Assembly: GCA_947044405.1 (NCBI GenBank)
Contig: CAMRHE010001098.1
Span: 124,001-188,000 of the forward strand
Length of the DNA: 64,000 nucleotides
Reading direction: 5' to 3'
Origin: Leptodactylus fallax
Taxonomy: Eukaryota; Chordata; Amphibia; Anura; Leptodactylidae
Part shown: piece after piece, positions 42,960 through 55,565 of the stretch
Layout of the letters: each line of letters begins with the position of its first letter
How positions within the stretch are numbered: the stretch's first letter is position 1
Notes under the pieces: model-generated
Told to the model about the DNA's origin: nothing
Seen by the model: the letters and a program-made list of their open reading frames with translations, nothing else
Database searches by the model: none
Made by a program: the position numbers and the translations under genes

Positions 42960-43640
42960 AGCAAATAGGTATTTGAATCTGCTGGTGCCTTTGGAGGGAC
43001 AGCTTGGGACATACTTAGGGTGGGGGGAGTCAAGGGAAGGGGTTGTGAAATTCAGCAGACTCCTGGAACAACACCCACCACGGCCAGAGGGTATCAAACT
43101 TATAGGAATCGACTGAGTCCTCTGCAACCAGGGTCTCCATTCTATGTATATGAAGAAATTCCTGGAGTCACTCCATCAGGGAAGGGACAACCGTACTACT
43201 CCAGTGCCTTGGAATAACCACCCTGACGGCTGTGAGGTAGTACCACAGGAGATCTCTTTTCAACTTTTGAGATTTTGCCAGGAATAACGGAGAAGAGGGC
43301 AAGCATAGGAGAGGGCACTAAGGAGCGACCACTAACCTTAGAGTACAGGTCAAACACAGAGGCCCAGATGGAATGGAGTTCCTTATAGTCCCACCAGATA
43401 TGGAAGATGTTAACCCTCTCGGAACCACAGGCCAGCATCGATCAGAGATCTGTGGAGAACATCTGTGGCAAACATAAAAAATCTAGACCAAACAGCAGGA
43501 GAGAGGCGAAGTTGGAGATCAGTCTTCCAGGCCCTAATATAGGGAGGGACATCCGGAGTCATCATCTCCAGGAGAATACCGTATAGGAGAGAGAACCAAT
43601 CGAACAGACGCAGAAGGACCGGAGAAAAATGTAACCTGTA
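42960..43640 (-). pseudogene. L1/Tx1-type LINE ORF2 C-terminal fragment, minus strand
   Basis: From about 43640 downwards the minus strand reads FDWFSLLYGILLEMMTPDVP, PYIRAWKTDLQLRLSPAVW and, after a frame change, CGSERVNIFHIWWDYKELHS (43196-43438). These match in order the post-RT region and zinc-knuckle-like part of vertebrate L1/Tx1 LINE ORF2. The last Cys of the knuckle is Tyr (WWDY). Several frameshifts and stops follow. The 3' UTR or tail was not recognised. Confidence 0.75.
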
Positions 43641-44555
43641 AATTCAACAAATGACCATTTTCAGTTCTTTAGAACCTATAAAATGTTTAGAAACTCTGTT
43701 GAGCATAATAATTTGGGACAGTGGACTTAGATTTTTTAATTTGTGAAAACAAATGTTATCATTGGCAGGTTTGTCCAATAAAATTTGATTTCTACTCTAA
43801 CGGGTGAAGATTTAAATATTATACTGACTGTCATTTGCATCAATCATTTAAGAAAATAAGAAAAAAATATAATTTTCATAATAATTTGGACGCGGTGTAC
43901 TACTACAGAAGAATGTAATATTATCTAGTGAAGTAAACTGAGTATCTTCCATCAATATTGCAACTTGTTCAGAGTAGTACTTGAGAAAATTAGAAAGTCT
44001 TAAAAAAATCCATGCTGATTTTTCTTATACAGTACCTTATGTACCCTTTACCTGTTTTAAAATTCTATGTACTACAACCTGTTCATTTAGTCCATCAAAA
44101 GAACACATCAGTGTAGCACCATAAAAAAAACATGTACAAATAGTATGTAAAACATAATACATGTCACATGGCGTATGTAGATACATAGCATATATATTGG
44201 TAAGTATTTTATCTCATGTTTACTGCCTATTAACTGGATATGTTTTTTATTTTTAACATAATTTCACTTCCCTCTGGGAAGATTTTGAGCCATTATTGTT
44301 AATGTAGGAGATTGTTAGTTCAACCAAATTGAATATGACTTTAATATTAAAAGCTCCATGTAAAAACTCAATATCTGTGAAGATTTACCATGGGTATCAA
44401 ACAAGAGCTATTACAATACTCTATAAAATATGTCAGTGTTTTTCTAAACATTTGCATCATTTTTGGTCCTCATGTAGCAGTGGCAGGCTTGGCACTTCAT
44501 CCTTGTCTAATTTGAATATCTACAGAATTAACAAGCACAGATTAGCATCGCCTCG
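43641..44555. other. Unassigned AT-rich sequence
   Basis: No gene, RNA or repeat boundary recognised. Confidence 0.5.
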
Positions 44556-44900
44556 TTAAAACCAGCGCCCGCTCCCACTGCTAATGTGTAAAGACAAGTG
44601 CTGGAAAGTGGCAGGGAACATTAAGGCCAAACTCAATCAAGTTCCCTAACAGGCCCTGAGGAACCAAAATCAAACTGGTGGCTTGCAAATGGTCCCTCCA
44701 AGACTGCTAATTTCTGCCCCCCTCCACAGCTTAGAGCATCTTCAAGCCCCCTCCCACACCAGCAAACCTCAATGACCCATCTCCCACCGCCTCTGCCATG
44801 ATTAACCACCTTGAGGCATGAAAAACTGGTGCCACTAAAAACAGAAGTCCTGTGAGCCAAGACTTGTTATCTTCAGCGAGGTGGGAGGTGTCACACATCT
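44556..44900. promoter_or_regulatory. Candidate conserved non-coding block
   Basis: A repeat-free, higher-GC island in AT-rich sequence, with CACTGCTAATGTGTAAAGAC, GACTGCTAATTTCTGCCC and CATGATTAACCACCTTGAGG. The open frame on the minus strand (44633-44860) has no domain. Texture-based call only. Confidence 0.3.
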
Positions 44901-45935
44901 AAAGAAGGACTTTAAATATCACTTGAGCTTGACTTCTCAACTAGATGTTACTTTGGTAACCTGCATTTAGCCATCAATGTCTATTAACAACAGGACTCAA
45001 GATGTGTCCTTAGCATTTCTAATTTCAATGTTGTGGTATTCAGTACTAGCCAATATAGGCTTATCTACAATCTTCATACATGCTACATTTATCTTGAAAC
45101 TGCAGTGCAAAATCTGTAAAAGGGATCTCACCTACCATGTGCCATTTACAATAATACTGGTGTCTCCTTATTTGGCAGGAAGGCCTTGTGGCTCCCTTAG
45201 GTACCAGGGCCCAGAATGCACCCTGTATAGATACCCTGACTGTTAATTATATAACATAAAATTATTGCATATGTTATAATTTATTGTAAACTAAGAGTGA
45301 ACTATAATAGTATAGGATGTGCACATATATACAGCTCCCATGCATTGTTTGTAAGGTACATATATAGTATAGAGCTGATCAGCTTGGATATATGCAGTGT
45401 GGTCATTTATACTCTGGAGTGTGTTGATAAATCAAGAACAGTTTTCATGTAACCATCTTGGTCATGTTCAATTGTATTAGTTTTTTAGCCAGCATTGAAA
45501 AATTCCACTTGCATGAATGTATACACATGAAATGTCTGAAAATATACATAAAGAATGGCAGTTCTAAGACTTGGAGTCCATTGTTTGAGTCACACATTAC
45601 TATGTAGACTAATGGTTAATTGTTATGTTAGAATTTAGCTCTCATATGTATCCACTATATCATCATAATAAACTGGCAGGACTTGCCCATTATTGTTTAA
45701 ACTGGCAAAGTGATGGCTTCATCTGACATTTTACCAGGAGGTAGTTCATGGTTACAACAGGACTTGGCAATAATTCACAGAAGTTGTACAGCAGCTTCTC
45801 AGTTTTTTCACAGAACACAGATAATGGCTTCTTTAGACAGTACTGGAGTGGCAGCCCTGCAGTGACACCTAGCAATGTTCCTGTTTGCTCAGGCATGTCT
45901 TAAACTCATATGGATAATCTAGAGACAAGAAAAAT
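44901..45935. other. Unassigned sequence with a hAT-like relic
   Basis: 45110-45235 (CATTTACAATAATACTGGTG, CTTAGGTACCAGGGCCCAG) resembles 10330-10440. Otherwise nothing recognised. Confidence 0.4.
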
Positions 45936-46188
45936 AGTACGCCGAGCGGCACTTAGCGTAATACTGTTTGAGGCTGAAAATGCTGGTGCTCAAATAGTCA
46001 AAGTGGTTCACAGGTATATAGAATACACTCGCACTACAGTAGATGAAATGTAGTGGTCAAGATGTACTCTCACCTTTGCAGGTTGTGATTAGTCACAACC
46101 ACTGTAATGGCGTGTAGATACTGATGTATCAGGAAACAGCAGGACCTCTACTCGTCTTGGCGCTATATTCCAGACGACAGTAAATCAG
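45936..46188. repeat. Dispersed repeat leading into the palindrome
   Basis: Starts near GTACGCCGAGCGGCACTTAG and runs into the hairpin at 46189 without a break in style. It is probably one element, of unknown class. Confidence 0.35.
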
Positions 46189-46371
46189 ATCGATGATGGT
46201 GGAAGGATTCCTCCCCAGAAAAAAGTAGACGGATGTCCTGCGCTTTCTAAAACTAGATCCTTTATTGCTCAAAAAACACTGTGTGTTTTGAACAATAAAG
46301 GATCTAGTTTTGGAAAGCGCAGAACATCCATCTACTTTTTTCTGTGGAGGATTCCTTTCACCATCATCGAC
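46189..46371. repeat. ~183-bp palindrome with ~90-bp arms
   Basis: The left arm (CGATGATGGTGGAAGGATTC to ATCCTTTATTGCTCAAAA) pairs with the right arm (TTTTGAACAATAAAGGAT to GAGGATTCCTTTCACCATCA) with about nine mismatches by eye and almost no loop. The small frame here (46310-46531) is not coding. Confidence 0.9.
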
Positions 46372-47805
46372 CTTAAACTCATGTGAACCCTTCTACTTTA
46401 GACTTCCATTGTCTTTCGCCTTGCTTGCTTTCAGAATTTTGGGTACTCAACGGTCACTCCACACTGAAGTTCTGAACCACACTAAACCGAACTCCCAGCA
46501 TCCAAAAAGCAGTGGAAAACTTGTATTATAGGGAGATTTTTCAACTCTAGCGTGAATGTAAAGGGTCAGGCCACAGCATGCGCAATTTATACATAGGGAA
46601 GCATGAAAAGGCACTGCATAATTTCTTTAAGACTACACAGCTGTTTTTCTCCAAATCTACAAAAGTGACATCCATAACAAATGTTTTTTTTTATCACTGT
46701 AATGCCCTCTGTAACACAGATTACAGATTCCATTTAACAACTCCACTACTACCAAGAAAAGAAGGTATTAACCAATCCACAAACCTACACCACAAGGGGC
46801 ACAGGCATTAACACTTGGCCTCCTAGATCAACAGGAAAGCTGGCATTAACCCATTCACTACTTGAGACCAGGTGGTAACAGCTCCACTAACCAAGACCAC
46901 CAGAAAAGTCTTAAATAGTGTTACTTTTTTCCTTACTCTTTGTTGCTCAAATTTGGGTGCATTTTACAACACAGTATATATATACCATACAATAATGTTT
47001 CCAGGTTTGTGAAAAGCGGAATGGACAGCATATGGATGGTATCCACCCATGCTGTTCATGGATCCAGACACTTGAATGATGAGCCCAAATAACAAACTAG
47101 ACAGGGTTCATGGCCTCCACACAGACCTGTGAAAATCATGGTCGTGTGCGTGGGGACATACAAATGAATGGGTTACTGTATTATACGTTAAAAAAACAAC
47201 AGATAGCACATTGACAAAAATATGGTTGTGTGCATGGGGTCTTATAGTCCAGAAAACACAGTATATCACCTAACCAGCCACAGGAATGTGTCCATGGAAA
47301 TATTCACATTTTTCGGCACCTAATTGTAATATTTAACTAGCTGACTTTGATCTATAGGTGAAAAAAGCCTCAATGACTCAAGGAGTGCTGTATTGGGCAA
47401 TTGTAGTGCAATAATCTAGTTGTTCTATGAATAGATGGAAACAAAACAAAGGAAGTATTGTTATATTATTCATGATCTTTCGTTTGCCTAGTACTTTGTA
47501 ATAAAGCAGCACCCCTTTCTTCCTGAGAGACTAAAACTCAGATAAAATGCTGAGATGTGAAATATTAATATGCCTATTATGCAGCTTGGTTATACTGTCA
47601 GTTCCTGAGATTGAGTACCCAGAGAGGGACTAATGGTCCTAAGGGTGTTCCTAATGTCTGCTAGAACAATTGTAGGTAAACAGAGGATTAATCCACCCCA
47701 AGGTACTAGGTGATGGCAGTGGACAGTGCTGCTGTAATACTTCTGCTCTGTGTGAAATAGTGCATATAGCATTTTTACGGATTACACCTGTGAATATTTA
47801 ATGGA
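46372..47805. other. Unassigned AT-rich sequence
   Basis: No gene or bounded repeat recognised. Confidence 0.45.
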
Positions 47806-47965
47806 GAACAAAGCTTAAGCTACGACTCTATTAATTAGAGTTGTCACATTAAAAACATTGCAGGAGATTGCAGCTATACAAAATGACTCACTGGACATCA
47901 CGCTGTGTCGCCAATGCAATGCGTCGCTGACTGAGTATGTCTCCCAACTACAATACAGCTTGCCA
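47806..47965. promoter_or_regulatory. Candidate conserved non-coding block
   Basis: Repeat-free, with ATTAATTAGAGTTGTCAC, CAAAATGACTCACTGGACAT and GCCAATGCAATGCGTCGC. No coding frame. Texture-based only. Confidence 0.25.
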
Positions 47966-48089
47966 TTGCAACCAGACGAGAGACTCTACATACTGAGATT
48001 GGAGGGCATAGATTAATTTAGCCCGATAAGGTGTGAAAGGTTGATCACAAAAACAGCAACTGTTTGAGTAATATAAAGCCAAGTAACTT

Positions 48090-49060
48090 AAATGGGCACT
48101 AACCTTTTAACAAACTTTGCATAAATTAATAGTACAGGTGATTATTAGAAACTTTGTAATATATCTTATCAGAGAGAAATGCTTCTTTCCGCCCTTATCA
48201 GGATGTTTCCCTCCTCCCCCTCTTTTCTGATAAACTTGTTTTTACTCTGAAAATTCTGCTATTTCCATCTTGAGATATACTGCAGGTCACATGTACATCT
48301 CAACATGTCACAAGTTTAATAGAAGTATATGGAGAGGAGAGAAGTGAGCAAAGGTAGAGAGAGAGTTAATATTGGAAACACAGGTTTAGTGTGATGCTGG
48401 AGCTAAATAGGAATCAAAGCACTTTATTCACATCAGTACAGGTCAGTACTTCTCTATACATGACCAACATGGTTCTGGTTCTGTTTCTGAGTTAGAGAGC
48501 AAGTGAGCTATGGAGTCGATTTTCATTTTCTCACTGTGTACATTGTATGGTAGCTCAGAGAGAACTGCAAGCTACAGATACAGCCTGCAAAGGAGAAAAC
48601 TGCTAAATAATACAGAATACCATTCATATAATGGCCAGAAATAATGTTATTCTTCATGTACACAAATTATACTTTTGATTTATGAAAAGATTTTTTTTTC
48701 AAGATCTGTCACTTTCTAGGCTTCTTTCATGTACTGTCCTCATATCCCTGCAATCCAGCTTCTCCTCAGCTCCCAATCAGACACCAACTTGGCTTTTATA
48801 TTTCTCTTCCTCTTTGCTCTGCTATCAATCCCATAATGCATTAGCACAGTACAACATGGATAACTGAAGACTGTAGTGTATCTGCTTGCTGTGTGTAAGT
48901 GTAGTTATCCTACTCTTTATATTCTCCTAAAAGATCTAAGAGACTATAAGTACATATTTAGGGAGGCTGAGAAGTGAGCACCTTTATTATAGATGTGTAA
49001 CAGGAACTGTCTGCTCATCAGTATTTAGTGACAGAAATGTCTCCCCCTATGGAGAGTACA
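48090..49060. repeat. Dispersed repeat blocks of unknown class
   Basis: Begins AAATGGGCACTAACCTTTTA. The 48685-48880 part is related to 15000-15185. Some segments repeat internally (GAGAGGAGAGAAGTGAGCAA near 48332 and GGCTGAGAAGTGAGCACC near 48965). Confidence 0.4.
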
Positions 49061-49084
49061 GCAATTATTGGATATTTTAAACTT

Positions 49085-49840
49085 TTGTAAAAAATAAAAA
49101 ACTGAAAAGTGGGGCGTGCAAAATTATTCAGCCCCCTTAAGTTAATACTTTGTAGCGCCACCTTTTGCTGCGATTACAGCTGCAAGTCGCTTGGGGTATG
49201 TCTCTATCAGTTTTGCACATCGAGAGACTGAAATTCTTGCTCATTCTTCCTTGGAAAACAGCTCGAGCTCAGTGAGATTGGATGGAGAGCGTTTGTGAAC
49301 AGCAGTTTTCAGCTCTTTCCACAGATTCTCAATTGGATTCAGGTCTGGACTTTGACTTGGACATTCTAACACCTGGATACGTTTATTTGTGAATCATTCC
49401 ACTGTAGATTTTGCTTTATGTTTTCTATCATTGTCTTGTTGGAAGATAAATCTCTGTCCCAGTCTCAGGTCTTTTGCAGACTCCAACAGGTTTTCTTCCA
49501 GAATGGCCATGTATTTGGTTCCATCCATCTTCCCATCAATTTTAACCATCTTCCCTGTCCCAAACCATGATGCTGCCACCACCATGTTTGACAGTGGGGA
49601 TGGTGTGTTCAGGGTGATGAGCTGTGTTGCTTTTACGCCAAACATATCGTTTTGCATTGTGGCCAAAAAGTTCTAAATTCTTAAAAAATCAGACAATGTG
49701 ATTTTCTAGATATGTTTTCTCATTTTGTCTCTCATAGTTGAGGTCTACCTATGATGTCAATTACAGGCCGGCCTCATCTTTTTAAGTGGAAGAACTTGCA
49801 CAGTTGGTGGCTGACTAAATACTTTTTTTTCCCCACTATA
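49085..49840 (-). mobile_element. Deletion derivative of a Tc1 transposon (Tc1-E)
   Basis: The left part AAAGTGGGGCGTGCAAAATT and the right part GTGGCTGACTAAATACTTTT followed by CCCCACT are typical subterminal and terminal sequences of a vertebrate Tc1 group. The transposase C-terminal half is present on the minus strand. The N-terminal half is largely deleted between about 49690 and 49760. Confidence 0.75.
49142..49666 (-). pseudogene. Tc1-E transposase C-terminal half with two internal TGA stops
   Basis: One continuous minus-strand frame reads [39 protein letters not shown], a [35 protein letters not shown], a second TGA and finally AAVIAAKGGATKY before TAA (49142-49144). The second Asp and the Glu are 34 residues apart, the canonical value. 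Both TGA codons lie where Trp is plausible, suggesting single G-to-A changes. No other damage is visible in this half. Confidence 0.85.
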
Positions 49841-50465
49841 TATATTATATCATAATATATAATATGCTAGTATAGTTAACAATACCAGCAACACATATAA
49901 CTAACTGATATCCTGTTGCCCTAAATAGCATAGTATGTTGGTACATCACATCAAAATGACCTAAAGCTGGATATATAAATTAGATGTGTATTGGCAGAAC
50001 CTGTTGATTTTGACAGAATTGGCTGACCATAGGACCATGTATATGGGGGTCTCCCACTTGCCTCAGACAGCAGATATCGTAGGAGGTAAGGGTCAGGCAG
50101 TGGGATTTTAACTGCCTGATCCTCTTGTTCTCAGGGAGATACCTCGAGCAGCCTATGGCTTTCTCTCCTCTTCATGTTTTGGATAAATGTACCTCTGAGC
50201 CAAGTGTGCATGAGTCAGGAAAGTTCATCAATATCAGATTGGTGGGAGTCTGGACTTGTGGACAATTGATGGAAAATGTACTACAATAAAAGTCCTGCCT
50301 ATATTGTAGAAAATTTAGATTGCTTTGTTTATGTTATATTATAACTACACTGGGGTATGATACAGCATCACTACTATGAAACAATGTTCAATCAATGCTT
50401 ATATTCTTAGGCAAAAATAACCATGACATTTATATTTTCTTACTCCAAAATGTATGCTATGAATG
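49841..50465. other. Unassigned AT-rich sequence
   Basis: ATATATTATATCATAATATA near 49838-49862 is a small palindromic AT tract next to the Tc1-E end. Confidence 0.45.
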
Positions 50466-50469
50466 TTAA

Positions 50470-50902
50470 AGGGGTTGTCCAGGAATTAAAGATTTTTTTC
50501 CTGGATGTCGGGAAGGTGAAATATAAAAAAAACAACATACTCACCTGTCCCCAGTGCTCCAGCATCTCCTACCACTGTCTGGTCCCGCGGCTCCTCGGGA
50601 GTTGTTGTGGAGGAAGTCCTCGCTACACGTGACCGCTGAGGCCAATCAGCAGCTTCAGCAGCCTAAGAAAAGGAACCAGGAAGTCACAGGTGACGTATGT
50701 GAGTGATGTCCCAGGTCCTTTCCTCAGGCCGCAGAGCGGTCATGTGTGGCAAGGATGTCCACCAGAACAAGCTCCTGGGCGCAGCAGGACCAGACAGCGG
50801 TGGGAGACAAGAGAGCACCAGGGCAAGTGAGTATGAGGTTTACTTTTTTTTTTTTCAACTTTGCCAGCCTCCAGGAGAATAACTAATTCCTGGACAACCC
50901 CT
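50470..50902. mobile_element. TTAA-flanked fold-back MITE, complete
   Basis: Ends AGGGGTTGTCCAGGAATTA and TAATTCCTGGACAACCCCT are nearly perfect inverted repeats of 18-19 bases. TTAA flanks both (50466-50469 and 50903-50906). Inner arms also pair across the centre (ACTCACCTGTCCCCAGTGCT, GGTCCCGCGGCTCC against GGGCGCAGCAGGACC, GCAAGTGAGTATGAG). Family member at 1773-2079. No coding content. Confidence 0.85.
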
Positions 50903-50939
50903 TTAATGTTCAACAGAGAATATTGCAAATGATTCTGTA

Positions 50940-51060
50940 AAAAAGGGGTTGTTCAGAGATATAAAAAATTTTTGGATATTTTGCAAATCAAATGGAAATT
51001 AATTCAATTTACTACTGTATTTTAATTATGAAAGTTGCACCAATGATCCAATTTCAGAAT
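50940..51060. mobile_element. TTAA-family MITE fragment
   Basis: AAAAGGGGTTGTTCAGAGAT resembles the left end of the preceding family. Only one end is present. Confidence 0.4.
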
Positions 51061-52015
51061 GCCCTCCACTTCTATGTTCGTTCTGACATAGGCAGAAAGC
51101 ATCCTCCTCTAAGTGTCAATAATATGCTTGAAGGGGATGGCTGGCTTATCTCATAAGGAATTCACATGTTAAATCCACGCTCATATAGACATATACATGA
51201 CAACCCTCATTTGGCAAAAATTGTGGTACTAAGCCACTTTTATCTACACACTTCAAGAACAGGTTTTTTTATTATTATCCAAAATACATATAAAAAGAAA
51301 CACATAGAAATATCAAAGAAACTGCATAAACTTCTTTATCCAATACCCTCCCAAAGGGAGAGAAGAGACAAAAAAGAAGAAAAAAACTTCAAGAACATTT
51401 GGGTGAACCCAACAGATTGTGGTACCTCACATGCTGGACCAAGGAATGCTATCCCATCAAACTAAGAGCCATTGGTGCGCAAACACCTCCACTAGCTCAC
51501 CTAAACCCTAAACTTCCTTCTATCCCTTCCCAATTCCCTTACTCAATTAGTTCTCATTGTCATTAGTCGATTTTCATGCCTAAATTATTTGTCAGTGTTC
51601 TTTTACTTCCTTCCCAGACTACCTGACTACCTGTGATGTAAGAGCTGTGACGCAAACCTCCTAAGCTCCTCCTTTGTGGATTCCCCTCCCCTTTTATGTT
51701 GTTTCAGCTGCTTCCCTCCTCCTCCCTTCATATTACAGTATGCGCTGTATTACTCTAGACTGATTTTCTTGCTATCAATAATAAATCATTTGCGTGCCAT
51801 CTATATCTTGTGTTTGATAAACTCAATATGAAATATTGAGAACTGACCCTTGTACTGGGCTTACTTGTCTGAATTTTAATAACATTCAAGATCTAGGCTT
51901 ATTCTATAAAAAAGTTGTCCATACATAAAGGGTTAAAATAAAATTATGTAATATTCCAGTTCCTCTTTACTTTTGGTTTGTGTTAGATTTTCCTCCACAG
52001 CGGTGGAAAAAATTG
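51061..52015. other. Unassigned; LTR- or UTR-like pieces
   Basis: TGTGATGTAAGAGCTGTGAC near 51630, CTTTTATGTTG near 51691 and AATAATAAATC near 51777 are in LTR-like order, but no boundary or target duplication was found. An A-rich tract at 51340-51400 gives a spurious basic frame. Confidence 0.3.
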
Positions 52016-52290
52016 GTCTTTTAAGCTCTTCTCTGGTTTGTTATTAAAGCAATTATGTAGCATAACAGAGTGGATTGCACTCTAATGGGAACCAAATGTT
52101 CACAGAAAGAAAAAAGACTGGCGACCCTTAATAAACAAAACACTGAGGAAGTGATTAAGGGCACAGAGATGTTAAGCGCTGTCTTGCTAGCTTCGAGCGG
52201 CTACAGACAATGTATACATTTAAATTATCCTGAGTCCTAAATTTTTAGATTATCAAAGAGCAAAACTTGTGACCTCAAGGTGCACTTAGC
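52016..52290. promoter_or_regulatory. Candidate conserved non-coding block
   Basis: Repeat-free, with AAAGCAATTATGTAGCATAA, GTTAAGCGCTGTCTTGCTAG and CTTGTGACCTCAAGGTGCAC. No coding frame. Texture-based only. Confidence 0.3.
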
Positions 52291-55200
52291 CTTATGTTCA
52301 TGGCACATGCACTCTACTACATCACAAAAAGCTAAAGTACATAGTAATGCAAGTTTGTACCCATTATTGCAAATTTATGAGCTGATCATCTGGTTGGACA
52401 TATCCATGGAAATAAATATGTATGAAACATGTACATGATGTTGATGTTTGACATTAACTTCCTATAAGACAGACACTAGCTATGTATTAGTGGTAATAGT
52501 TGCATGCTTCACCTAGTTTTTCAGTTATGGCATTGTTTTCTGCCTAAGCCTATATATAATACAGTATATCAGATAAAACAAAAACAGGTCTGCTCCCTGG
52601 GCTCACAGTACACTTACACCACATACATCAGTCATACTCCACAACAACATCAATCTACTTCTTTTCCTCTTACTAAACAGCTGGGCTCTTTAACCTTAGA
52701 AGAGAAGGATATCCAAGTTTTAATATTATCGTCTGGTATCTGATCCTCCTTTTCCTCTTTTCCCATAATAATGGAGACACTGAATAGTGGTATGTAGGCT
52801 TATACACAGGGTCATGCCACAGTCAGATCAGCAAGGTCTAAACTTCTAATCACCTTTCTTGTAATCATCTCAAATCTGTGTTGCACTGAATAAATTGCTT
52901 AAGTATATACTTGTAATAGATGTTGTGTTTGGAGGAAAGCAAACTTACTTTAACACAGAAGTATCCCCCCAAGCACATTAAACACTCAGCTTGCTGTCGA
53001 TATATCTGTGCAAGAAACAGTTTGCATTTACTTGCATTAGCCTGTATCCTGAATCACAGAAAACTAAGTTTACCTGTGTGTGCATGTTTTCTTATAGCTA
53101 TTATCTTATGGTTATCATTGCATGAGGGAGACAGAAAAGACCTTTGATCCAAAAATCTCTTACATCTTGCTCAACTCATATGCAACTGTCCGAGAGGAAA
53201 GAAGGATAATTCCATTTTTCCAAATTAAAAATTGAATTAATAGCAAATACAGTTATCTGAAATCCTTCAGGCCTTGAGTCTCCTTCTGGATCCCTGTGGG
53301 ATATACATGCTTGGTCTGTGCAGTGATGATGTCAAAACTGTGTATGTGCTAACTCACTGCCCAGAGCAAGAAACAAGCACTGTTACAGTAAAATAGCAGT
53401 GTTAGATTGCTCATCCTGGAGAAAGAGGAACTACAGGATGTAATTTACTAACAACCAGATACTAACAACAGATAGCTTGCAGTATTTTAGGGGGCTACTA
53501 TTGAAGAATCATAATCAACATTGGATAAATATCTATTTAAATGGAATATATTTACACTACCTAAAACATATACATATGATATATGAAATATATTATTTTT
53601 TGTAATGTGTTTTCACTTTTAGACTGAATATTTAAATTCTCCTTTCTTCAGGTGATTATGGGGGCAACAATCTCATGTGAGCTGCTGGGGTGATCTGTAA
53701 GAGATTTGACATGTTAATTAAAATATTTAAATTAAAATAGAAGATATCACATTGACTATAGTGAAGAGTGTTGTAGGCATGCTCTGTCTCAGAGATGCAA
53801 CTGAAAGAGGAGGGACGAGCAGCTTAGCTGTCTTATTCCTTTTCTAAGACATAACTATACATTTTTTTATCTTTCATGTGACTAACCATACAAAAATATC
53901 AGTGAAATATCAGGTTTATTTCGGAAGTCACTGGAACACACACAACTAAGCTCATCAATTATGTTTTTTGAAGCTTAGTTTGCAGCTTTGCAGTGTAGAC
54001 TGGAGCACAGCCAGCAGAGGCAGGGTACTTGTTAACAGCTATATTATATGAAGGCCTAGATAATGCTGAAGGTTCTGTATGCATCTCTCCTCTTACTCTC
54101 TGCTCTCTCAGAAAGGGGCAGTATTCCATCTTTTTCTGCATACTGTACTGACATATTTCAGCCCATTATCGCTACATGCTTATATTTAATTATTGAAACT
54201 AAATGTAAATACATTGTAAATTGTCCCAATATAATGTCAGAGCATCAGAACAGAATTAAAATTACTTAACATTTGATAAACTGATAACATAAAGAAGTTG
54301 TGTATCTAGAGTATAGAATTAAAAAAATTTGTTTTAAAAGATGAAATTAAAGGGTTATTTTTATAAATCTAAATGGAACTTGCTTACAGTACAAACTCAG
54401 GTGGATTTATGAAATCCTTTATCTGTTTTAGTATTCCTTTGAAAATATTTACTTAAATAGTATTATGTATGTGTACTTCATAAAATATAAGAGCTAAGAC
54501 TACTTTTACATATACTAGCTTAGATTCATTCTGTGTTCTACAGGGGTTTATAATTTTATGCATAGAGTGATATGCAATACTCATTGAAATGCCTCAAATT
54601 ATTTTATAAATACAATATATTATTTATCTTATACTGTTCTTAAATTATTACCTATGTTTTAGTCTAGAGCTGCAATAACATTTGCAAAGACTTCAAAGCT
54701 GAAATCTTAGAACAACTCCTGCTTTCTCCATACCTGCAAGTAGGTTATTTGCCTTGTAACGGCCAATACACAGCTGTTTTTAGAGAACATTGATTTCAAT
54801 GTGTCTATTCACATGTCTGTTTTTTAACATACCATTTATCATGCCACCAAAAAAACCAACAAGCTCTGTCGTTGTCCATTTTCACGGCCAAACAGACATC
54901 AATGTATCCATTTTGAATGGCTGTAAAATGGATTGATGTCCATTAAAATGGATCAGTGGTTTGGATCAAAAAAGACAGACCAATGAAATTCTTTAGTTTT
55001 TTTTAGTGGTCGGTTAAAAAAGGGATGTCAAAATGGAAAAACAGAACAGTTGCAAAGTGAATGCATGTACGTCTGTCTTTAACAGCTATTACATCCGTCA
55101 AAAATGGCACAGTCGCATGAATAAGACCTAAGCATCCATTTCACTTTTATTATTTCATGGTGAACTACACAAAAACCATAAACACAGATGATGTAGCGCA

Positions 55201-55295
55201 CATTGCCAACTAGTTGAATAATTAAAATTAAATGATTTATTATACGTACATCAATAAGCTTATTTAGCCTCATATCACTTGCAAATTGTAGTAAA
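52291..55295. other. Unassigned AT-rich sequence
   Basis: Three kilobases without a recognisable gene, RNA or bounded element. 54830-55090 has several ATGGATTGATGTCCATTAAA-type short inverted or repeated words (AATGTATCCATTTTGAATGG, AATGGATTGATGTCC, AATGGATCAG), suggesting a degraded fold-back repeat. Confidence 0.45.
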
Positions 55296-55565
55296 CTCAT
55301 TGCCGCTATTAGGTGTGTAAACAGTCATTATTACTTATCACAGCATTTATTAAATTTGACTTCCAGTGCTGTTCATTATATGTAATCTCGATGAGAAAAT
55401 GCTAAGGCAATGATCTGCTTAATATAAATGTGTTTCCACACATAGGACTATGAGCAAAACACCCATGCACTCCCCTTGTCACTCTGTTTAATTATGGTTC
55501 ATTTACTATGATTTGTGTTTGTAATGATGGTAATTATCATGTAGTTATGCAGCAACTCAAGCTAC
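55296..55565. promoter_or_regulatory. Candidate conserved non-coding block
   Basis: Repeat-free, with GCCGCTATTAGGTGTGTAAA, CTGTTTAATTATGGTTCATT and GATGGTAATTATCATG. No coding frame. Texture-based only. Confidence 0.3.

Noticed and set aside
51630..51830. LTR call at 51630
   Set aside because: TATA-like and AATAAA words exist, but no TG...CA boundary or duplicated flank could be shown.
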